A stretch of 64,000 nucleotides of DNA from Nitrosomonas sp. PY1. GTDB taxonomy: Bacteria > Pseudomonadota > Gammaproteobacteria > Burkholderiales > Nitrosomonadaceae. The position numbers were made by a program, and so were the translations under genes. The stretch spans positions 596,400 to 660,399 of the forward strand of contig NZ_BQXC01000001.1 in assembly GCF_022836435.1 (NCBI RefSeq). The letters run 5' to 3'. Below the pieces are notes generated by a model, which was given only the letters and a program-made list of their open reading frames with translations, made no database searches and had not been told where the DNA came from. Each line of letters opens with the position of its first letter. The first letter of the stretch is position 1. Below, one piece after another: positions 19,257 to 29,954 of the stretch.

Positions 19257-19778
19257 ATGGTGAAGCGCATAACCTTTTATTTATTGATTCTGATTATATT
19301 TTCGATTATTGCGGGGTGTGCTGCAAAGCCTAGACAGCCTGCATATCACATTACAGATATTTCGCAAGATGTGATTGCTGTTGTGACCAATGACGCCGTT
19401 ACGCAAATGTCGGTATTGTTCGCACCTGAAAAAACAAAGCTTGTGCTAACTCACCCCGCAACCGATCAATTTGGATTAGCGTTCGTTGATCGGTTGCGTG
19501 AGAAAGGGTTCACAGTGAAGGAGCATCCTACTCAAAATTTGGATCAAGTGCTGCTGGATCACCGGGAGCACGAGAAACATACCCACGAAGATGGAACTGA
19601 TTTGATAAAGTTAGAAGAGCCGGATAGCGCTGTTCCACTCTCATACTTGCTGGATCATGGAGGAGAAAATTATCATGCCAAATTGACGGTGGGCAATCTT
19701 CAGTTGATGCGCATATATTCCATGCAAGGAGGGGAGGTAAGGCCCTCGGGACATTGGATTCGCCAGGAACCAAAATAA
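19257..19778 (+). CDS. TrbH-like lipoprotein
   Basis: A 173-residue lipoprotein precursor with lipobox IIAGC, Cys at residue 21. The C-terminal block YHAKLTVGNLQLMRIYSMQG followed by RPSGHWIRQE has the pattern of conjugal-transfer protein TrbH (LTVG..L.R.Y...G...P.G.W.R.E). In conjugation systems TrbH is an outer-membrane-associated component. No other trb genes are visible, so it may be a leftover or a repurposed lipoprotein. It is convergent with erpA. Confidence 0.6.
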   Translation: MVKRITFYLLILIIFSIIAGCAAKPRQPAYHITDISQDVIAVVTNDAVTQMSVLFAPEKTKLVLTHPATDQFGLAFVDRLREKGFTVKEHPTQNLDQVLLDHREHEKHTHEDGTDLIKLEEPDSAVPLSYLLDHGGENYHAKLTVGNLQLMRIYSMQGGEVRPSGHWIRQEPK

Positions 19779-19869
19779 TATAGGATAGATAATCCGGTTT
19801 CTGATTGCTTGATCAATCGCGCAAAAGGAACGCAGCCTTCTTCGGTGCGTTAATGAATACGATCGTGAT

Positions 19870-20214
19870 TTAAACAGAAAATGACGATCCACAGCCACAA
19901 GTACTGGTAGCGCCAGGATTTCTAATGATGAATTGAGAGCCTTTTAAGTCTTCTTGGTAATCGATTTCGGCGCCAATGAGGTATTGATAGCTCATAGAAT
20001 CGACTAATAATTGAACACCATGATTCTCCATGACCATATCGTCTTCATTAATTAGCTCATCAAAGGTAAAGCCATACTGAAAACCTGAGCAGCCTCCGCC
20101 ATTAACAAAAACCCTGAGTTTGAGATTCAGATTTCCTTCTTCTTCAATGAGTTGCTTAACTTTAACAGCAGCATTGTCTGTGAAAGAAAGTGGGGTGTGA
20201 TTTTCAATATTCAT
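19870..20214 (-). CDS. erpA: Iron-sulfur cluster insertion protein ErpA
   Basis: A-type carrier of 114 residues that delivers iron-sulfur clusters to apo-proteins. The three cluster-ligand cysteines are Cys42 ([11 protein letters not shown]), Cys106 and Cys108 ([10 protein letters not shown]). ErpA rather than IscA is favoured because it is not in an isc operon and has the [11 protein letters not shown] pattern. It starts a minus-strand run with the bactofilin and a DUF6776 gene upstream. Confidence 0.92.
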   Translation of the reverse strand: MNIENHTPLSFTDNAAVKVKQLIEEEGNLNLKLRVFVNGGGCSGFQYGFTFDELINEDDMVMENHGVQLLVDSMSYQYLIGAEIDYQEDLKGSQFIIRNPGATSTCGCGSSFSV

Positions 20215-20292
20215 AGAATTTTCATGTTCTGGTTAATTTAAGTCTTATTCATTGTGGAAAGTTAGATGGTGATTTTTTCCTTGAGTTTCGTT

Positions 20293-20715
20293 TTATTTGC
20301 TATCCGGTTCTGTAGAAATTAAAGGAATCGTTTTTTCTGGTAATTGTGCATCATTATTTTGCAAATGAACCATTTTTCCTTCAACCAATGCACCCAAGTG
20401 AATTTCTATCGTACCGTAATGGATATCACCATATATTTGAGATTTCTCTTGCAACTCAAGATAGCCTTGTGCATATACAGGGCCAAAAACTTTACCATTG
20501 ATAATAATGTGAGTTACTTTGATCGCGCCATCAATGCGCCCGTCGCTACTCAATACCAAGGTACTAGGTTCATTATCGGCGGCCGTAATGTCACCTGTAA
20601 TATGCCCATCAACTCTTAATCCGCCGCGAAAATGGACATCCCCAATGACTTTGGTATTTGCTCCAATTAAGGTGTCAATATGATTATGTGGTTTGTTTTT
20701 CTTATTGCCAAACAT
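20293..20715 (-). CDS. Bactofilin (polymer-forming cytoskeletal protein)
   Basis: A 140-residue bactofilin. The central beta-helix region reads IDTLIGANTKVIGDVHFRGG, GGLRVDGHITGDITAAD and so on, with regularly spaced Gly/Val/Ile repeats. Bactofilins self-assemble into filaments at the membrane and place cell-wall enzymes. It sits 11 bases downstream of the DUF6776 membrane-protein gene, a frequent pairing in betaproteobacteria that suggests a joint envelope role. Confidence 0.9.
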   Translation of the reverse strand: MFGNKKNKPHNHIDTLIGANTKVIGDVHFRGGLRVDGHITGDITAADNEPSTLVLSSDGRIDGAIKVTHIIINGKVFGPVYAQGYLELQEKSQIYGDIHYGTIEIHLGALVEGKMVHLQNNDAQLPEKTIPLISTEPDSK

Positions 20716-20725
20716 GGCTTCCTCG

Positions 20726-21469
20726 TTATAAGGTCGGTTGCGCGGTTTGCGTTAATAATACTTTTCCGTTGCTATTTTCATAAACTTGTACCTGTAAGTT
20801 TTTTATAGTCATGTCATCGGGTACTTTGAAGCTGTCTTCTAATCGATAGAGAAATTTGAAGCTAATTGGGAAGTCCAATTTAGATTCTTGATTAACTAAT
20901 GGAACCGTTTTGGTTTTATCGTTCTGTAAAAGAGTCACGAGCAGCCGCACTTTCCCTTTAAAATCATTGGGTCTTTCTCCTCCCTGAATCAGCGTTAATG
21001 CGTAGCGAAAATTACCGGGTATTTCTGTTTCTTTGAGGCTAAATTGATAAATTGAGACGCCGTTTTTCGCGCTTCCCGACATCAGATGCTCAAAGAATAA
21101 CATTTTTTCTTTCAGTTGGTCATTCTCATAAGTCAATGCTTTGATTTGTTTTAACAGATTAGCATTAGCCGTATTATGCATCTGAACTTGATGAATCAAT
21201 TCGCCCATTTCGGAGCAAAGCTGCTGCCGTTTTGTTTGTCGGCAAACTGCTGGATCGTATGGCGAATCACCATAGATTTTTTCCTCCGTGAATTCCTCTA
21301 GCAAAGTATTCCTCGATTGTTTTCCGACTTCAAACATAACCCAAGAAACTGAAAGTAATACAAAACACACAACCAGTATAACGACTAGTCGATATTTCCA
21401 GGAAGGGTAGGGGCGTACAATGACACGTGGCGATAGAATTTGAGTATTCTTGGGAAAGATTCTATTCAT
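20726..21469 (-). CDS. DUF6776-like single-pass membrane protein
   Basis: A 247-residue protein with a cytoplasmic N-terminus, one membrane helix (about residues 27-48, YRLVVILVVCFVLLSVSWVM) and a coiled coil (about 85-120, HQVQMHNTANANLLKQIKAL). The extracytoplasmic C-terminal domain contains GNFRYALTLIQGGE and FKGKVRLLV. It matches the pattern of a beta/gammaproteobacterial protein usually encoded next to a bactofilin. The function is unknown; anchoring the bactofilin or a wall enzyme is an inference. Confidence 0.7.
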   Translation of the reverse strand: MNRIFPKNTQILSPRVIVRPYPSWKYRLVVILVVCFVLLSVSWVMFEVGKQSRNTLLEEFTEEKIYGDSPYDPAVCRQTKRQQLCSEMGELIHQVQMHNTANANLLKQIKALTYENDQLKEKMLFFEHLMSGSAKNGVSIYQFSLKETEIPGNFRYALTLIQGGERPNDFKGKVRLLVTLLQNDKTKTVPLVNQESKLDFPISFKFLYRLEDSFKVPDDMTIKNLQVQVYENSNGKVLLTQTAQPTL

Positions 21470-21533
21470 CTATGTTAATACGGTTGCGTCAAAAATACTG
21501 AAAACATTGCGATATAGAATATGATAGGAGCTC

Positions 21534-22562
21534 TCATGGTAGCAAGGGTATCTGATTAATACCCAGTGCTTCAGGCAATTCAAATAAAATATTCATGTTC
21601 TGGATTGCTTGCCCGGCTGCGCCTTTTACCAAATTATCAGTTACCGAGAGTATGACAGCCGTATTACCGTTTTGTGGTTGATGTACAGCAATGCGGCACA
21701 GATTGGATCCCCGGACCGAGCGCGTTTCAGGGTGTTTTCCTGTGGGTAACACGTCTACGAAAGCTTCTGTAGCATAACGTTTTTCATAAAGTTCTTGTAG
21801 GTTAACTTTTTTAGTCAATGTTGCATAAAGCGTTGCGTGAATGCCACGAATCATCGGGACTAAATGAGGGACAAAAGTAAGGCCTACAGATTTCTTGGCT
21901 ACCGTTGAAAGCCCTTGCTTGATTTCCGGTAGATGGCGGTGGCCTGGAACACCATAAGCTTTAAAGTTATCGGACGCTTCTGCGAGTAGCGTGTGTACTT
22001 CCGCCTTTCGTCCTGCTCCCGATACACCTGATTTAACATCTGCAACGAGATTTTTAATGTCAATTACACCGGCTTCTATGAGCGGTAAAAATCCCAATTG
22101 AACGGCTGTCGGATAGCAACCCGGATTAGCAATTAAGCGCGCATTTTTGACTTGTGCGCGATTGATTTCCGGTAAGCCGTACACCGCTTCAGCAACCAAA
22201 TGGGGACAAGCGTGTTTCATGCCGTACCATTTTTCCCACTCGGCAACGTCTTTGATACGAAAATCAGCTGCTAGATCAATAACCTTGACGCCTGCTTGCA
22301 GCAAGGATTCCGTTTGTTGCATGGCGATACCATTCGGCGTGGCAAAAAATACCAAATCACATTTATTGAGTTTAGCGTCAGCAGGGTCGCTGAATTTTAA
22401 ATCAATGCGTCCGCGAAGATTGGTGAACATGTCGGCTACATCCATTCCTGCTTCGCTGCGTGACGTGATTGCTTTGATTTTTACTTTTGGATGCTGCGCT
22501 AGTAAACGCAACAATTCCACGCCTGTATAGCCTGTGCCGCCAACAATTCCTACGTTAATCAT
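21534..22562 (-). CDS. argC: N-acetyl-gamma-glutamyl-phosphate reductase
   Basis: Third step of arginine synthesis: NADPH-dependent reduction of N-acetylglutamyl phosphate. The 342-residue enzyme has the nucleotide site [13 protein letters not shown] at 8-20, the catalytic Cys149 in [13 protein letters not shown] and [11 protein letters not shown] near the substrate site. It follows rplM-rpsI, separated from them by a terminator hairpin. Confidence 0.96.
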   Translation of the reverse strand: MINVGIVGGTGYTGVELLRLLAQHPKVKIKAITSRSEAGMDVADMFTNLRGRIDLKFSDPADAKLNKCDLVFFATPNGIAMQQTESLLQAGVKVIDLAADFRIKDVAEWEKWYGMKHACPHLVAEAVYGLPEINRAQVKNARLIANPGCYPTAVQLGFLPLIEAGVIDIKNLVADVKSGVSGAGRKAEVHTLLAEASDNFKAYGVPGHRHLPEIKQGLSTVAKKSVGLTFVPHLVPMIRGIHATLYATLTKKVNLQELYEKRYATEAFVDVLPTGKHPETRSVRGSNLCRIAVHQPQNGNTAVILSVTDNLVKGAAGQAIQNMNILFELPEALGINQIPLLP

Positions 22563-22613
22563 GATTAGTCCCTTCCGTTTTTTCCAGATATATCGATATT
22601 ATATTAGCTAGCA

Positions 22614-22650
22614 AATAAAAAAGCCGCCATAACAATAGGGCGGCTTTCTA
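22614..22650 (-). terminator. Rho-independent terminator after rpsI
   Basis: Read on the minus strand, AAGCCGCC pairs with GGCGGCTT around a loop of about 9 bases, followed by TTTTTTATTT. It lies 16 bases beyond the rpsI stop and ends the rplM-rpsI transcript before argC. Confidence 0.9.
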
Positions 22651-22665
22651 CTAATGGATCTAAAC

Positions 22666-23058
22666 TTATCGTTTGGAGAATTGCTTGCGTCGACGTGCTT
22701 TACGTAAACCCACTTTCTTTCTTTCCACTTCTCTGGCATCGCGAGTTACTAATCCTGCTTTACTCAATGTGGGCTTCAATGTTTCATCATAGTCTATCAG
22801 AGCGCGCGTAATACCGTGCCGAACTGCGCCTGCTTGACCTGATTCACCACCACCACGGATATTTACCATGATGTCGAATGTGCTCACATGATTGGTCAAT
22901 TCCAGCGGTTGCTTTACAATCATGCGACCGGTTTCGCGTGAGAAAAAAGTATCCAGTGGCTTATCGTTGATAACAATTGAGCCTTTTCCGGGTTTGATAA
23001 AAACACGTGCTACAGCACTTTTGCGTCGCCCCGTTCCATAATTATATTGGGTAGCCAT
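22666..23058 (-). CDS. rpsI: Small-subunit ribosomal protein uS9
   Basis: A 130-residue S9 protein: [20 protein letters not shown] at the N-terminus, [19 protein letters not shown] in the middle and the invariant [11 protein letters not shown] tail, which reaches the P-site tRNA. It follows rplM after 4 bases, as in most bacteria. Confidence 0.98.
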   Translation of the reverse strand: MATQYNYGTGRRKSAVARVFIKPGKGSIVINDKPLDTFFSRETGRMIVKQPLELTNHVSTFDIMVNIRGGGESGQAGAVRHGITRALIDYDETLKPTLSKAGLVTRDAREVERKKVGLRKARRRKQFSKR

Positions 23059-23062
23059 AATT

Positions 23063-23497
23063 TTAAGCTCTCACTTCAAGCGGTTTGGGTTGTTGTGCAG
23101 CATGAGGATGTTCATCACCCGCATATATCTTAAGTTTTTTAATCATCGCAAATCCCAAAGGACCTTTCGGCAACATTCCTTTAACTGCCTTTTGGAGGGG
23201 GCGCGCAGGAAATTTTGCATGCATTTTTCTAAAAGATGTCGCATAAATTCCGCCAGGATAACCTGTGTGACGATAATAGATTTTATCATCCATTTTATTG
23301 CCGGTAACACGTAGTTTGTCAGCATTAATGACGATTATATAATCGCCGGTATCTACGTGAGGCGTATAAATGGGTTTATGTTTGCCACGTAAACGGTGCG
23401 CAATTAGAGAAGCGAGTCGACCCAAAACTTTATCGGTTGCATCGATAACATACCAATCATGGTTGACTTCGTGTGGCTTGGCTGAAAATGTTTTCAC
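23063..23497 (-). CDS. rplM: Large-subunit ribosomal protein uL13
   Basis: A 144-residue L13 protein with the conserved [20 protein letters not shown], the [10 protein letters not shown] loop and [10 protein letters not shown]. It is an early-assembling 50S protein. It is the first gene of the rplM-rpsI operon; its promoter lies in the 192 bases shared with the divergent glnS. Confidence 0.98.
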   Translation of the reverse strand: MKTFSAKPHEVNHDWYVIDATDKVLGRLASLIAHRLRGKHKPIYTPHVDTGDYIIVINADKLRVTGNKMDDKIYYRHTGYPGGIYATSFRKMHAKFPARPLQKAVKGMLPKGPLGFAMIKKLKIYAGDEHPHAAQQPKPLEVRA

Positions 23498-23689
23498 GAA
23501 AACCTGTCCTGCATATTCAAAAAGAGCCAGGATTCTATGTTAGAAGGCTACAAAAGTCAAATTTGAGTCAAGCTTTCATTCATCGCTATAATCATAGGAA
23601 AATGCGGTGATGGCAGTCTCACACCGCTTACTAAGATCGACAGTAAAAATTTAGTTTGTCACGATTCACTATCTTAAGAGAGCATAATT

Positions 23690-25405
23690 TTGAAAGACCA
23701 ATCTAAGCATGTATCGATAGAGGCAGCAAATGCGGTTGCCTCAAATTTCATACGCACGATTATTGATGACGATAATCGCTCCAATAAGTGGAAGGGGCGC
23801 ATAGAAACTCGCTTTCCTCCAGAACCTAATGGGTATTTGCATATTGGTCACGCGAAAAGTATTTGCCTAAATTTTGGTATGGCTAAGGATTATGGTGGCG
23901 TATGTCATTTACGGTTTGATGATACCAATCCAGAAAAAGAAGCTCAGGAATATGTCGATGCTATTTGCGATAACGTAACCTGGCTGGGCTTTGAGTGGGG
24001 TAAGCATCTGTATTATTCATCCGATTATTTCGATCGGTTATATGAATTTGCCGAGTATTTGATTAGCGAGAGCAAAGCGTATGTTGAGGAATTAACGGCC
24101 GATGAGATTCGTGAATATCGCGGTACACTGACCGCTCCGGGTAAAAATAGCCCATACCGAGAACGTCCGGCCGCAGAAAGCTTGGATCTATTTCGACGTA
24201 TGAGAGCGGGTGAATTTCCCGATGGAAAATATGTGCTGCGCGCTAAAATTGACATGACTTCACCTAATATTAATATGCGTGACCCAGTCATTTACCGCAT
24301 TCGCCATATACATCATCAACGTACTGGGAATCAATGGTGTATTTATCCGATGTATGATTACACGCACTGTATATCTGACGCGTTGGAAAATATCACGCAT
24401 TCGTTATGCACATTGGAATTTGAAGATCATCGACCGCTGTATGATTGGGTGTTAGACCAACTGGTTGATAAGGTACCGTGCCATCCGCAGCAAATCGAAT
24501 TTGCTCGACTTAATCTGACTTATACCGTGATGAGTAAGCGTAAGTTGATTCAGTTAGTGACTGATAAATTGGTCGATGGCTGGGATGATCCACGGTTGAG
24601 TACCTTGGCGGGCATTCGCCGTCGCGGCTATACGCCGCAGGCAATTCGATTATTTGCTGAGCGAATTGGCGTCAGTAAAGCGGATTCCTGGATTGATATG
24701 ACGGTGCTGGAAGATTGTTTGCGTGAAGATTTAAATGAATCCGCTGCACGGCGTATTGCGATCCTCAAGCCGCTGAAGATGATTATCGATAATTATCCGG
24801 AACATCAAGAAGAAGATTGCTTTGCCCCAAATCATCCACAACAACCGGAATGGGGTAAGCGTACGGTGCCATTTTCTAAAACACTCTATATTGAGCAAGA
24901 TGATTTTATGGAAGAACCCATAAAAGGCTATTTTCGATTATCACCGGGGGCTGAAGTGAGATTACGCTATGCATTCATTATTAAATGTGTCAGTGTCGAA
25001 AAAAATGCGCAAGGTGAAATTGAGGCGATACATTGCCTTTATGATCCCGATACCAAAAGTGGTACAGCAGGTGCGGATAGCCGCAAAGTGAAGGGCAATA
25101 TTCATTGGTTATCGCTCAAGCATGCGCAACCAGCTGAAATTCGTTTGTACGATCGTTTATTTAATGATCCCTATCCAGATAGCGGCGACAAGGACTATAA
25201 AAAAACATTAAATCCTGATTCCAAGAAAATTATTTCGGGATATGTCGAACAGGCATTGGTTGATGCAAAACCAGAGGAACGTTTCCAGTTTGAGCGTAAC
25301 GGTTATTTCATCGCCGATCGCTATGACATGACGCCGAACAAGCTGGTGTTTAATCGTGCGGTCACTTTACGGGATTCCTGGGGGAAAGCAGTGCATGCTT
25401 CTTAA
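23690..25405 (+). CDS. glnS: Glutaminyl-tRNA synthetase
   Basis: Class I aminoacyl-tRNA synthetase of 571 residues that charges tRNA-Gln. HIGH is at 51-54 ([12 protein letters not shown]) and the KMSKS loop appears as VMSKRKL, the usual GlnRS variant. The C-terminal beta-barrel anticodon-binding domains are complete. The start codon is TTG, with AAGAG upstream and no in-frame ATG near it. The last four bases overlap the convergent MEKHLA gene. Confidence 0.96.
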   Translation: MKDQSKHVSIEAANAVASNFIRTIIDDDNRSNKWKGRIETRFPPEPNGYLHIGHAKSICLNFGMAKDYGGVCHLRFDDTNPEKEAQEYVDAICDNVTWLGFEWGKHLYYSSDYFDRLYEFAEYLISESKAYVEELTADEIREYRGTLTAPGKNSPYRERPAAESLDLFRRMRAGEFPDGKYVLRAKIDMTSPNINMRDPVIYRIRHIHHQRTGNQWCIYPMYDYTHCISDALENITHSLCTLEFEDHRPLYDWVLDQLVDKVPCHPQQIEFARLNLTYTVMSKRKLIQLVTDKLVDGWDDPRLSTLAGIRRRGYTPQAIRLFAERIGVSKADSWIDMTVLEDCLREDLNESAARRIAILKPLKMIIDNYPEHQEEDCFAPNHPQQPEWGKRTVPFSKTLYIEQDDFMEEPIKGYFRLSPGAEVRLRYAFIIKCVSVEKNAQGEIEAIHCLYDPDTKSGTAGADSRKVKGNIHWLSLKHAQPAEIRLYDRLFNDPYPDSGDKDYKKTLNPDSKKIISGYVEQALVDAKPEERFQFERNGYFIADRYDMTPNKLVFNRAVTLRDSWGKAVHAS

Positions 25406-25872
25406 TCATTCAGAAAATGCCAATCCGAAAAAGCGGCCGCTTGTCCTACGGTCGCTCCGCTAGCGTTCTGTACAGTCCAAATGATAGCGTGGTTAATTAG
25501 GAACCGCTTTCCCGTACTCGAGATTCGTATGCCGCGATAATTTGAAATATAACCTTGGCTTCTCGCTTGTGCCAGCATACGCGAGCGTTCTTCTCGATTC
25601 ATTGGTTCCGCTGTTTGGCGAGACGGCGTACGGGTGAATTGCTCCCAATCCATCTCCCACAATCGCAGTGCTGCATGATTGCCGAAATTCAAAACCGGAT
25701 CGGTTTGTGTTCCATGAGAAACAATGATCTTTGAATGATCAAACAATTGCTTAGCTTGCGTTAAAGGAGTGCCATCTCGCTGCAAAAGATCATGCTTTGT
25801 CCAATAAGCATAACTGTTCAATAAATACTGACACCATTCCACGGTACTTGGATTTGACCAATATTTTTGCAC
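25402..25872 (-). CDS. MEKHLA-domain protein
   Basis: A 156-residue protein that is almost entirely a MEKHLA domain, a PAS-like module: [40 protein letters not shown], then [15 protein letters not shown]. Stand-alone versions exist in many bacteria; a sensory or ligand-binding role is assumed, not shown. It is 12 bases downstream of the phosphate-binding-protein gene and may be co-transcribed. Confidence 0.85.
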   Translation of the reverse strand: MQKYWSNPSTVEWCQYLLNSYAYWTKHDLLQRDGTPLTQAKQLFDHSKIIVSHGTQTDPVLNFGNHAALRLWEMDWEQFTRTPSRQTAEPMNREERSRMLAQARSQGYISNYRGIRISSTGKRFLINHAIIWTVQNASGATVGQAAAFSDWHFLND

Positions 25873-25884
25873 TTTAACAACCGA

Positions 25885-26910
25885 TTAAAAATGCTCATAC
25901 TCTAAGCGTTCTTCTCGTCGGATCATATCGTCAATGGTCAAACCAACTGCCGATACACCATCAAATACCGTTCCCACTCTTTTATTATTAAAATGCTCCA
26001 ACATTGTGACGTAAGCTGTCGGTGGTAATGGAAATAATCGCGCTTTTTTAGCAATCAGAACAGCATTTTTCAAATAGAATGTGATGAATTCTCGTACTTC
26101 CGGTTTGCCGGCAGCTTTGGCGCTGACATAGATAAAAATGGGACGCGATAGTGGCTGATAGCTCCCATCTTCGACACTTTCAACAGAAGGTAAAACCGCG
26201 TCATATCCTTTTTCGCTATCGATTGCTGCTGCTTTAATTTGTGCTTGATAATCAAGGTAAGAAGCAAAACTCAAGAATCCCATTCCGTTTTTATTATTGA
26301 CGATATCTTTTATCAAAGCATCATCATTTTTTGACTTATTGAAATCGCTGCGGCTAAATTTAGGTTTTCCTACAATGGCTTTGGTGAAATAATCGAAAGT
26401 GCCAGAATCCCTTTCAACTGCATAAAGGTTGATCATGTCATTCGGCCAAGCGGGATTGATGTGATTCCAACGCATAATTCTGCCTTGCGCGGCTGGCTCC
26501 CACATCTTTTTTAAATCCCTGACGGTCATTGCAGTGCTCCAGGTGTTTTGGGGACTGATAATAACCGTGATAGCATCAAATGCAATTGGAATTTCGATAA
26601 ATTGTACTTTTGCCTTCTTACATTCAGCTAATTCTTTTTTTAAAATCAGACGCGAGGAATTCGCGATATCGATTTCACCATTACATAGTTTTCTCAAGCC
26701 ATCACCGCTTCCGGAAACATTCATCGCTACCTTAACGCTATTTTGCTTTGAGGCCTCAAATTGATCTGCAGCTATCTTAGTAATTGGATACACGGTGCTG
26801 GAGCCATCGATTTTAATGACGGCTTGTGCGTGAGCTAGGCTGATGTAGCCGAATAAGCTACTAAAAATAAATAAATTCTTTAATAAATTAGATCTTAATG
26901 TTTGCATCAT
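25885..26910 (-). CDS. PstS-like phosphate-binding periplasmic protein
   Basis: A 341-residue exported protein with a signal peptide ending at about AHA (residue 29). The core starts IKIDGSSTVYPITKIAADQF and contains VSGSGDGLRKLCNGEIDIAN, with the phosphate-contacting Ser/Thr and the DIAN(S) motif of PstS/SphX. No pstCAB permease genes follow. It lies downstream of an OprP-type porin, so both probably serve phosphate uptake. Whether it is the transport binding protein or a sensor variant is open. Confidence 0.85.
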   Translation of the reverse strand: MMQTLRSNLLKNLFIFSSLFGYISLAHAQAVIKIDGSSTVYPITKIAADQFEASKQNSVKVAMNVSGSGDGLRKLCNGEIDIANSSRLILKKELAECKKAKVQFIEIPIAFDAITVIISPQNTWSTAMTVRDLKKMWEPAAQGRIMRWNHINPAWPNDMINLYAVERDSGTFDYFTKAIVGKPKFSRSDFNKSKNDDALIKDIVNNKNGMGFLSFASYLDYQAQIKAAAIDSEKGYDAVLPSVESVEDGSYQPLSRPIFIYVSAKAAGKPEVREFITFYLKNAVLIAKKARLFPLPPTAYVTMLEHFNNKRVGTVFDGVSAVGLTIDDMIRREERLEYEHF

Positions 26911-27050
26911 TTTTTCTCCGTAATTTCGGAACTACTGATGTTGTACGCTAATCCGGAATCTTTTGTTTTTCGGCGCTGCGCAAGTTGCACAATCTCGCCT
27001 CAATGTAATCAAAAAATTATCATTCACCATTTTGAACAATGATATTACTG

Positions 27051-28763
27051 CTAAAAATCTACCGTCAATTGTGTCAAGAATGCACTCAGACTGCCATTAT
27101 CCCAGCCATGCGTTCTTGCTCCGGCTCCACCTGAATATCCATTGGTGTTGGTGGTCGGTGTTCCTGCGGTATTGATATTGAGTATCTGTATGATATTGGC
27201 CTGAAATTTGACATTGGAATGAGGGTACCAATTTAGACCGAATCGAACCATATTGGCTTCACCACCTTTGATTACACCGGAATTCATATCGATATAATCG
27301 TAACCAAACGCAACTTCCCATGCACCCAGACCTGGGCCGTTAAGCTGAAATGGTTTTTTGGGTTTGATACGATTTGCGGCACCGTTTCTAACATGATAAG
27401 ACTTGGAATCCCCATCAGTCAGGAAGTAGCTGATAAAGCCATAATAACCAGTCAAATGTTCGCCGTTATAACCGACGCCATTGATGTTTGTTCGTAGATA
27501 TTCCGCTTGTGCTGAGAATGGGCCATACACAAACCAGCCCTCTGCACCGTAGCGATCATAACTGGTAATTTGTCGCCGGTTTGGATCATTTAATCCGCCA
27601 TAACTTAAATTACCGGTATTGAGGATATTGCTACGGTCGACGTTGGTTCCAGGAAAAGTGAAAAACGCCATACCGCCGCCGCCGCCAATCTGTCCTTCAC
27701 CGACCATTGTACCGTCAGCGCGGTATTTTGTGTTGACATCGGTGTGTCCTGCGGAAACACCGACATGAAGAAATTTAGTTTCATCTTCCATCCACGGTCT
27801 ACCACTGATACGACCGATACCTTCCCAACCGGTATCTCCGGAACCATTGTTGCGATTCTGATTGCCATTGGCATTGACTGAGGAAGAAGCTGCTGACCAA
27901 CTGCCAAGAGGCTCTGTTTGGAACGCAATGCCCGTTTGCCATCTCGTTACAGCATAATTGATACCGATACCGGTTTTATATGTATTTGGATTGTCGACAA
28001 ATGTATTCACTGACATATGCCGTTCGATGAAGGTCAGATAACGGTTGCTGGCAGCTTCTTCCAAGCTAAATGGTTCCTTGAAAAGACCAATCTTGTAAGA
28101 AAGTGCATTGGTATGATTAAGGCGCACAAATGCATCAGTAATTCCAGAGCCTACCGTTCCATTGCCGCGGCTAAAATCATATTCGAATTTATAATCCCAA
28201 ATTTTCATAAAGGTGCCTTCAACCCCTAAGCGGGCGCGGCGAATATTCATCCCGCTGTTTAGTTCATTCGAAGTGTTGGCGCCGAATGCAGGGTCTGGAT
28301 CGTTGATGAAGTTATACTGCGAAGCGGGTTGAATCCGTCCATTGAGTGATATCGCGAAGTTTCCGTCTTTGGTTGACCAATGTAAGCCACGATCATCAAA
28401 ATTGCCATGTATTTTTTCAACTTCCTTGACGCGCTCATCGAGCATTGAAACTTGCCCTTTAAGTTGCTCTTTTTCGGCTTTTTCCCGCAATCTTGCCAAG
28501 CGGTCGCTGCTGTTCTTATTGTTGGTGTCAGCTTTTTGATTTTCAGGAGCGGCAGTGAATTCGATTGGTGGGCTTGCAGGTTTCGTTGTTTTAGAGGCAG
28601 CTACAGATTTTTCGTAAGTGCCCATATGTACTCTACCAGGCCCAGGCTCAGCAAAGATTTGTTTGGTTTTCATGTCAACATACAAATCCAATGCGTGACT
28701 GCTGGAAGCGACGCATAAACTGATTACAGACAATATTGCCAAAGGAGGCCTGAATAATCGCAT
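27051..28763 (-). CDS. Phosphate-selective porin O/P family protein
   Basis: A 570-residue outer-membrane protein: signal peptide (about 1-24), a short periplasmic coiled coil near residues 85-120 (RLARLREKAEKEQLKG) typical of OprP/OprO trimers, then a 16-strand porin barrel. Recognisable pieces include GMNIRRARLGVEGTFMKIWD, KIGLFKEPFSLEEAASNRYL and the terminal aromatic residue in LTQLTVDF. It supports anion, probably phosphate, entry. It stands upstream of the PstS-like gene with 140 bases between. Confidence 0.9.
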   Translation of the reverse strand: MRLFRPPLAILSVISLCVASSSHALDLYVDMKTKQIFAEPGPGRVHMGTYEKSVAASKTTKPASPPIEFTAAPENQKADTNNKNSSDRLARLREKAEKEQLKGQVSMLDERVKEVEKIHGNFDDRGLHWSTKDGNFAISLNGRIQPASQYNFINDPDPAFGANTSNELNSGMNIRRARLGVEGTFMKIWDYKFEYDFSRGNGTVGSGITDAFVRLNHTNALSYKIGLFKEPFSLEEAASNRYLTFIERHMSVNTFVDNPNTYKTGIGINYAVTRWQTGIAFQTEPLGSWSAASSSVNANGNQNRNNGSGDTGWEGIGRISGRPWMEDETKFLHVGVSAGHTDVNTKYRADGTMVGEGQIGGGGGMAFFTFPGTNVDRSNILNTGNLSYGGLNDPNRRQITSYDRYGAEGWFVYGPFSAQAEYLRTNINGVGYNGEHLTGYYGFISYFLTDGDSKSYHVRNGAANRIKPKKPFQLNGPGLGAWEVAFGYDYIDMNSGVIKGGEANMVRFGLNWYPHSNVKFQANIIQILNINTAGTPTTNTNGYSGGAGARTHGWDNGSLSAFLTQLTVDF

Positions 28764-29107
28764 AGTTTTTAATCCAGAAATTTTATAAAGGTGATCGAGA
28801 ACAACCTTATAAAATAAAAATGTTACAGTTTTATGACGGTTAAATTTTTGTTACAAACTGCGGTGGGTTTTTAGCTTGAATCGATTGGATAATCATTATT
28901 CAAAAATTTTAATAATCAACTTATTAAGTTTGTGTCGTGCACAGATGAAGATCATTCATTTGAATTTAATGAGGTGGGTTGGATAAAAAAAAGGGAACTT
29001 TTATTGGTAGAAAGCCTGTCTATATTTTTATCTGGGCAATAGAAAATTAACTTTGATTAATCTATGCCAAGGGTGATTTTCGACTAACAACCTAATAGGA
29101 GGAGAAA
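28764..29107. other. Intergenic region upstream of amoC
   Basis: The 344 bases between the divergent porin and amoC genes are AT-rich. They hold the sigma-E-like promoter listed separately, a leader of about 75 bases and a strong ribosome-binding site (AGGAGGAG) just before amoC. No other ORF is supported. Confidence 0.6.
28994..29024 (+). promoter_or_regulatory. Sigma-E (RpoE)-like promoter of amoC
   Basis: GGAACTT at 28994-29000 and TCTATA at 29019-29024, 18 bases apart, resemble the extracytoplasmic-stress sigma-E consensus (GGAACTT, then TCTRA). Work on Nitrosomonas europaea placed the isolated amoC3 gene under sigma-E stress control, which fits. The spacing is slightly long compared with E. 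coli, so this is a strong candidate and not a proven site. Confidence 0.6.
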
Positions 29108-29932
29108 ATGGCAACGACATATGGCACGAGTAGTGCGAGTAAGAGTGCTGATTACGACATGTCGCTGTGGTATGACTCAAAATACTACAAATTAGGCTTG
29201 ATAACGATGTTATCAGTAGCGATATTTTGGATATGGTATCAAAGGACATTTGCATATTCGCATGGAATGGATTCGATGGAACCTGAGTTTGACCAGGTAT
29301 GGATGGGTCTGTGGCGGGTGCACATGACGCTGATGCCGCTGTTTGCGTTGGTGACATGGGGTTGGATTCTGAAGACTCGTGATACGAAAGAGCAATTAGA
29401 CAATTTGGACACCAAGCTGGAGATCAAACGTTATTTTTACTGGATGATGTGGTTGGGTGTTTATTTGTTTGGTGTTTACTGGGGCGGAAGTTTCTTTACG
29501 GAACAAGACGCATCTTGGCACCAAGTGATTATTCGTGACACGAGCTTTACGCCAAGTCACGTAGTGGTATTTTACGGTTCGTTCCCGATGTACATTGTAT
29601 GTGGTGTAGCGTCATACTTGTATGCGATGACCCGTCTGCCGCTGTATAGCCGTGGCACATCCTTCCCGTTGGTGATGGCAATTGCTGGTCCATTGATGAT
29701 TCTGCCGAACGTAGGGTTGAACGAATGGGGACATGCATTCTGGTTCATGGAAGAATTGTTTAGCGCGCCATTACACTGGGGCTTTGTGATTCTGGGTTGG
29801 GCTGGTTTATTTTCGGGTGGAATTGCAGCACAAATTATTACCCGTTATTCAAACCTGACCGATGTAACCTGGAACAATGCTAGCAGAGAAATTCTGAATA
29901 ACCGCATCGTTCCTGAAGTTAATGTAAAATAA
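29108..29932 (+). CDS. amoC: Ammonia monooxygenase subunit C, stand-alone copy
   Basis: A 274-residue membrane subunit of the copper enzyme that oxidises ammonia to hydroxylamine. There are about six membrane helices. Conserved motifs include [50 protein letters not shown] (with the copper-ligand Asp/His/His set) and [14 protein letters not shown]. No amoA or amoB follows; the gene ends in its own terminator. It therefore corresponds to the singleton amoC (amoC3) of Nitrosomonas, thought to replace the operon copy under stress. It identifies the organism as a betaproteobacterial ammonia oxidiser. Confidence 0.97.
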   Translation: MATTYGTSSASKSADYDMSLWYDSKYYKLGLITMLSVAIFWIWYQRTFAYSHGMDSMEPEFDQVWMGLWRVHMTLMPLFALVTWGWILKTRDTKEQLDNLDTKLEIKRYFYWMMWLGVYLFGVYWGGSFFTEQDASWHQVIIRDTSFTPSHVVVFYGSFPMYIVCGVASYLYAMTRLPLYSRGTSFPLVMAIAGPLMILPNVGLNEWGHAFWFMEELFSAPLHWGFVILGWAGLFSGGIAAQIITRYSNLTDVTWNNASREILNNRIVPEVNVK

Positions 29933-29954
29933 GTATTGAAAGCTGTTAGAACTT

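Noticed and set aside
19828..19852. Hairpin between the TrbH-like gene and erpA as a bidirectional terminator
   Set aside because: The stem AACGCA/TGCGTT is present but neither side has a convincing T-run.
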